5,639 nt of DNA, from NCBI GenBank assembly GCA_937914785.1, contig CALGIV010000226.1, forward strand, positions 1 through 5,639, written 5' to 3'. The notes beneath the pieces are model-generated. The model was not told the origin of the DNA and did not search any database. It saw nothing but the letters and a program-made list of their open reading frames with translations. This stretch comes from an uncultured Eubacteriaceae bacterium (GTDB taxonomy: Bacteria; Bacillota; Clostridia; Eubacteriales; UBA1433). The position numbers and the translations under genes were made by a program. Below, piece by piece: positions 5,284 to 5,639 of this stretch (its first letter is position 1; every line of letters begins with the position of its first letter).

Positions 5284-5639
5284 AAGGCGGTGTCGAATTA
5301 AAGGACAGGGGCGGGTGGCTTTGTTTGGCAGTTGTAATACTGGAGCTTTGACAGGCGGCGCTGCGGACAAAGGTAACTGAAGTATTGGCCGGTAAGGTTG
5401 TGCAGCATTGGACTTTTGTCGTAATAATCAAGCCAGTCGGTGGTGCTCTTTCACACGGCAAACAGCGTTCGGCCGGATAAATTCGTAAGGTTATGAAGTT
5501 GCTGTACAGTGTGGAGTGGTCCTGTTTTCAGGAATGTTGTCAGTCTGATGCCTGGTTTTTCTTGCTTGTGTATCCTTTGAATATTTCGCGCTTTTCCAGC
5601 AGCTGAAAAGCGCGGCAAAAAGCCGCCGGCGGATGAAAA
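5284..5639. other. 356-base region without a convincing gene
   Basis: No frame here has both a good start and a ribosome binding site. The plus strand is broken by stops in all frames. On the minus strand one frame is open from the right edge to a TGA at 5451-5453 (62 codons) and then for another 50 codons to a TAA at 5298-5300, which may be a decayed gene end, an interspersed repeat or chance. No clear T-tailed terminator follows the hydrolase gene; TCCTG/CAGGA (5520-5533) is a small hairpin without a T run. Confidence 0.5.
5587..5626. repeat. Strong 10-bp inverted repeat plus adjacent GC hairpin
   Basis: CGCGCTTTTC (5587-5596) pairs perfectly with GAAAAGCGCG (5605-5614) across an 8-base loop. 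Overlapping it, GCGGC (5612-5616) and GCCGC (5622-5626) flank five A residues. On the minus strand the second hairpin has a T5 loop, not a T tail. This could be part of a terminator, a repeat end or structured RNA; the window ends too soon to tell. Confidence 0.5.

Noticed and set aside
5301..5450. IS3-type transposase C-terminus suggested by WLDYYD in the minus frame
   Set aside because: The rest of the segment does not follow the transposase pattern, and no DDE motif or terminal repeats are visible.
5252..5461. 69-residue minus-strand open frame after the hydrolase
   Set aside because: Thr/Pro/Ser/Cys-rich composition, no ribosome binding site and overlap with the hydrolase end make it unlikely.

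Overview
The window reads as chromosomal DNA of a low-to-mid-GC Bacillota (Firmicutes). The dnaG-rpoD order, strong AAAGGAG-type ribosome binding sites, consensus TTGACA/TATACT promoters and two metal riboswitch classes known mainly from this phylum all point there. Negativicutes (relatives of Megasphaera, Dialister or Selenomonas) is my guess from general flavour only; the sequence does not prove it.

Layout. Bases 2-670 hold the C-terminal part of DNA primase (dnaG, cut by the left edge). It overlaps by 8 bases the gene for the housekeeping sigma factor RpoD (663-1901), which ends in an intrinsic terminator (1905-1931). Bases 1932-2182 are a regulatory leader: a possible promoter, a yybP-ykoY manganese riboswitch (1999-2086) and an overlapping terminator hairpin (2078-2118). 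It lies before a CaCA-family cation/proton or cation/sodium antiporter (2183-3247). Three bases beyond that stop codon ends the convergent gene for a cation diffusion facilitator (CDF) metal exporter (4135-3251, minus strand). The CDF leader carries a textbook promoter (4322-4350), a NiCo (czcD-type) cobalt/nickel riboswitch (4239-4312) and an overlapping terminator-like hairpin. An extended -10 promoter then drives a stand-alone alpha/beta hydrolase (4447-5283). The last 356 bases (5284-5639) have no convincing gene, though they hold a strong 10-bp inverted repeat and a suspicious open frame on the minus strand.

How it works together. The left block is the conserved macromolecular-synthesis pair, primase plus primary sigma factor. 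The centre is a compact metal-efflux locus: two exporters from unrelated families face each other, each behind its own transcriptional metal riboswitch, one sensing Mn2+ and the other Co2+/Ni2+. The riboswitch classes suggest that the CaCA protein exports Mn2+ and the CDF protein exports Co2+/Ni2+, which the protein sequences alone would not reveal. The main unusual observations are this paired architecture, a perfect 14-bp terminator-like inverted repeat inside the CaCA gene, a metalloregulator-like palindrome over the presumed -35 box of the Mn-riboswitch transcript, and changed residues in the CaCA ion-binding repeats. Riboswitch calls rest on recalled family consensus and hand folding, not on a covariance-model search.
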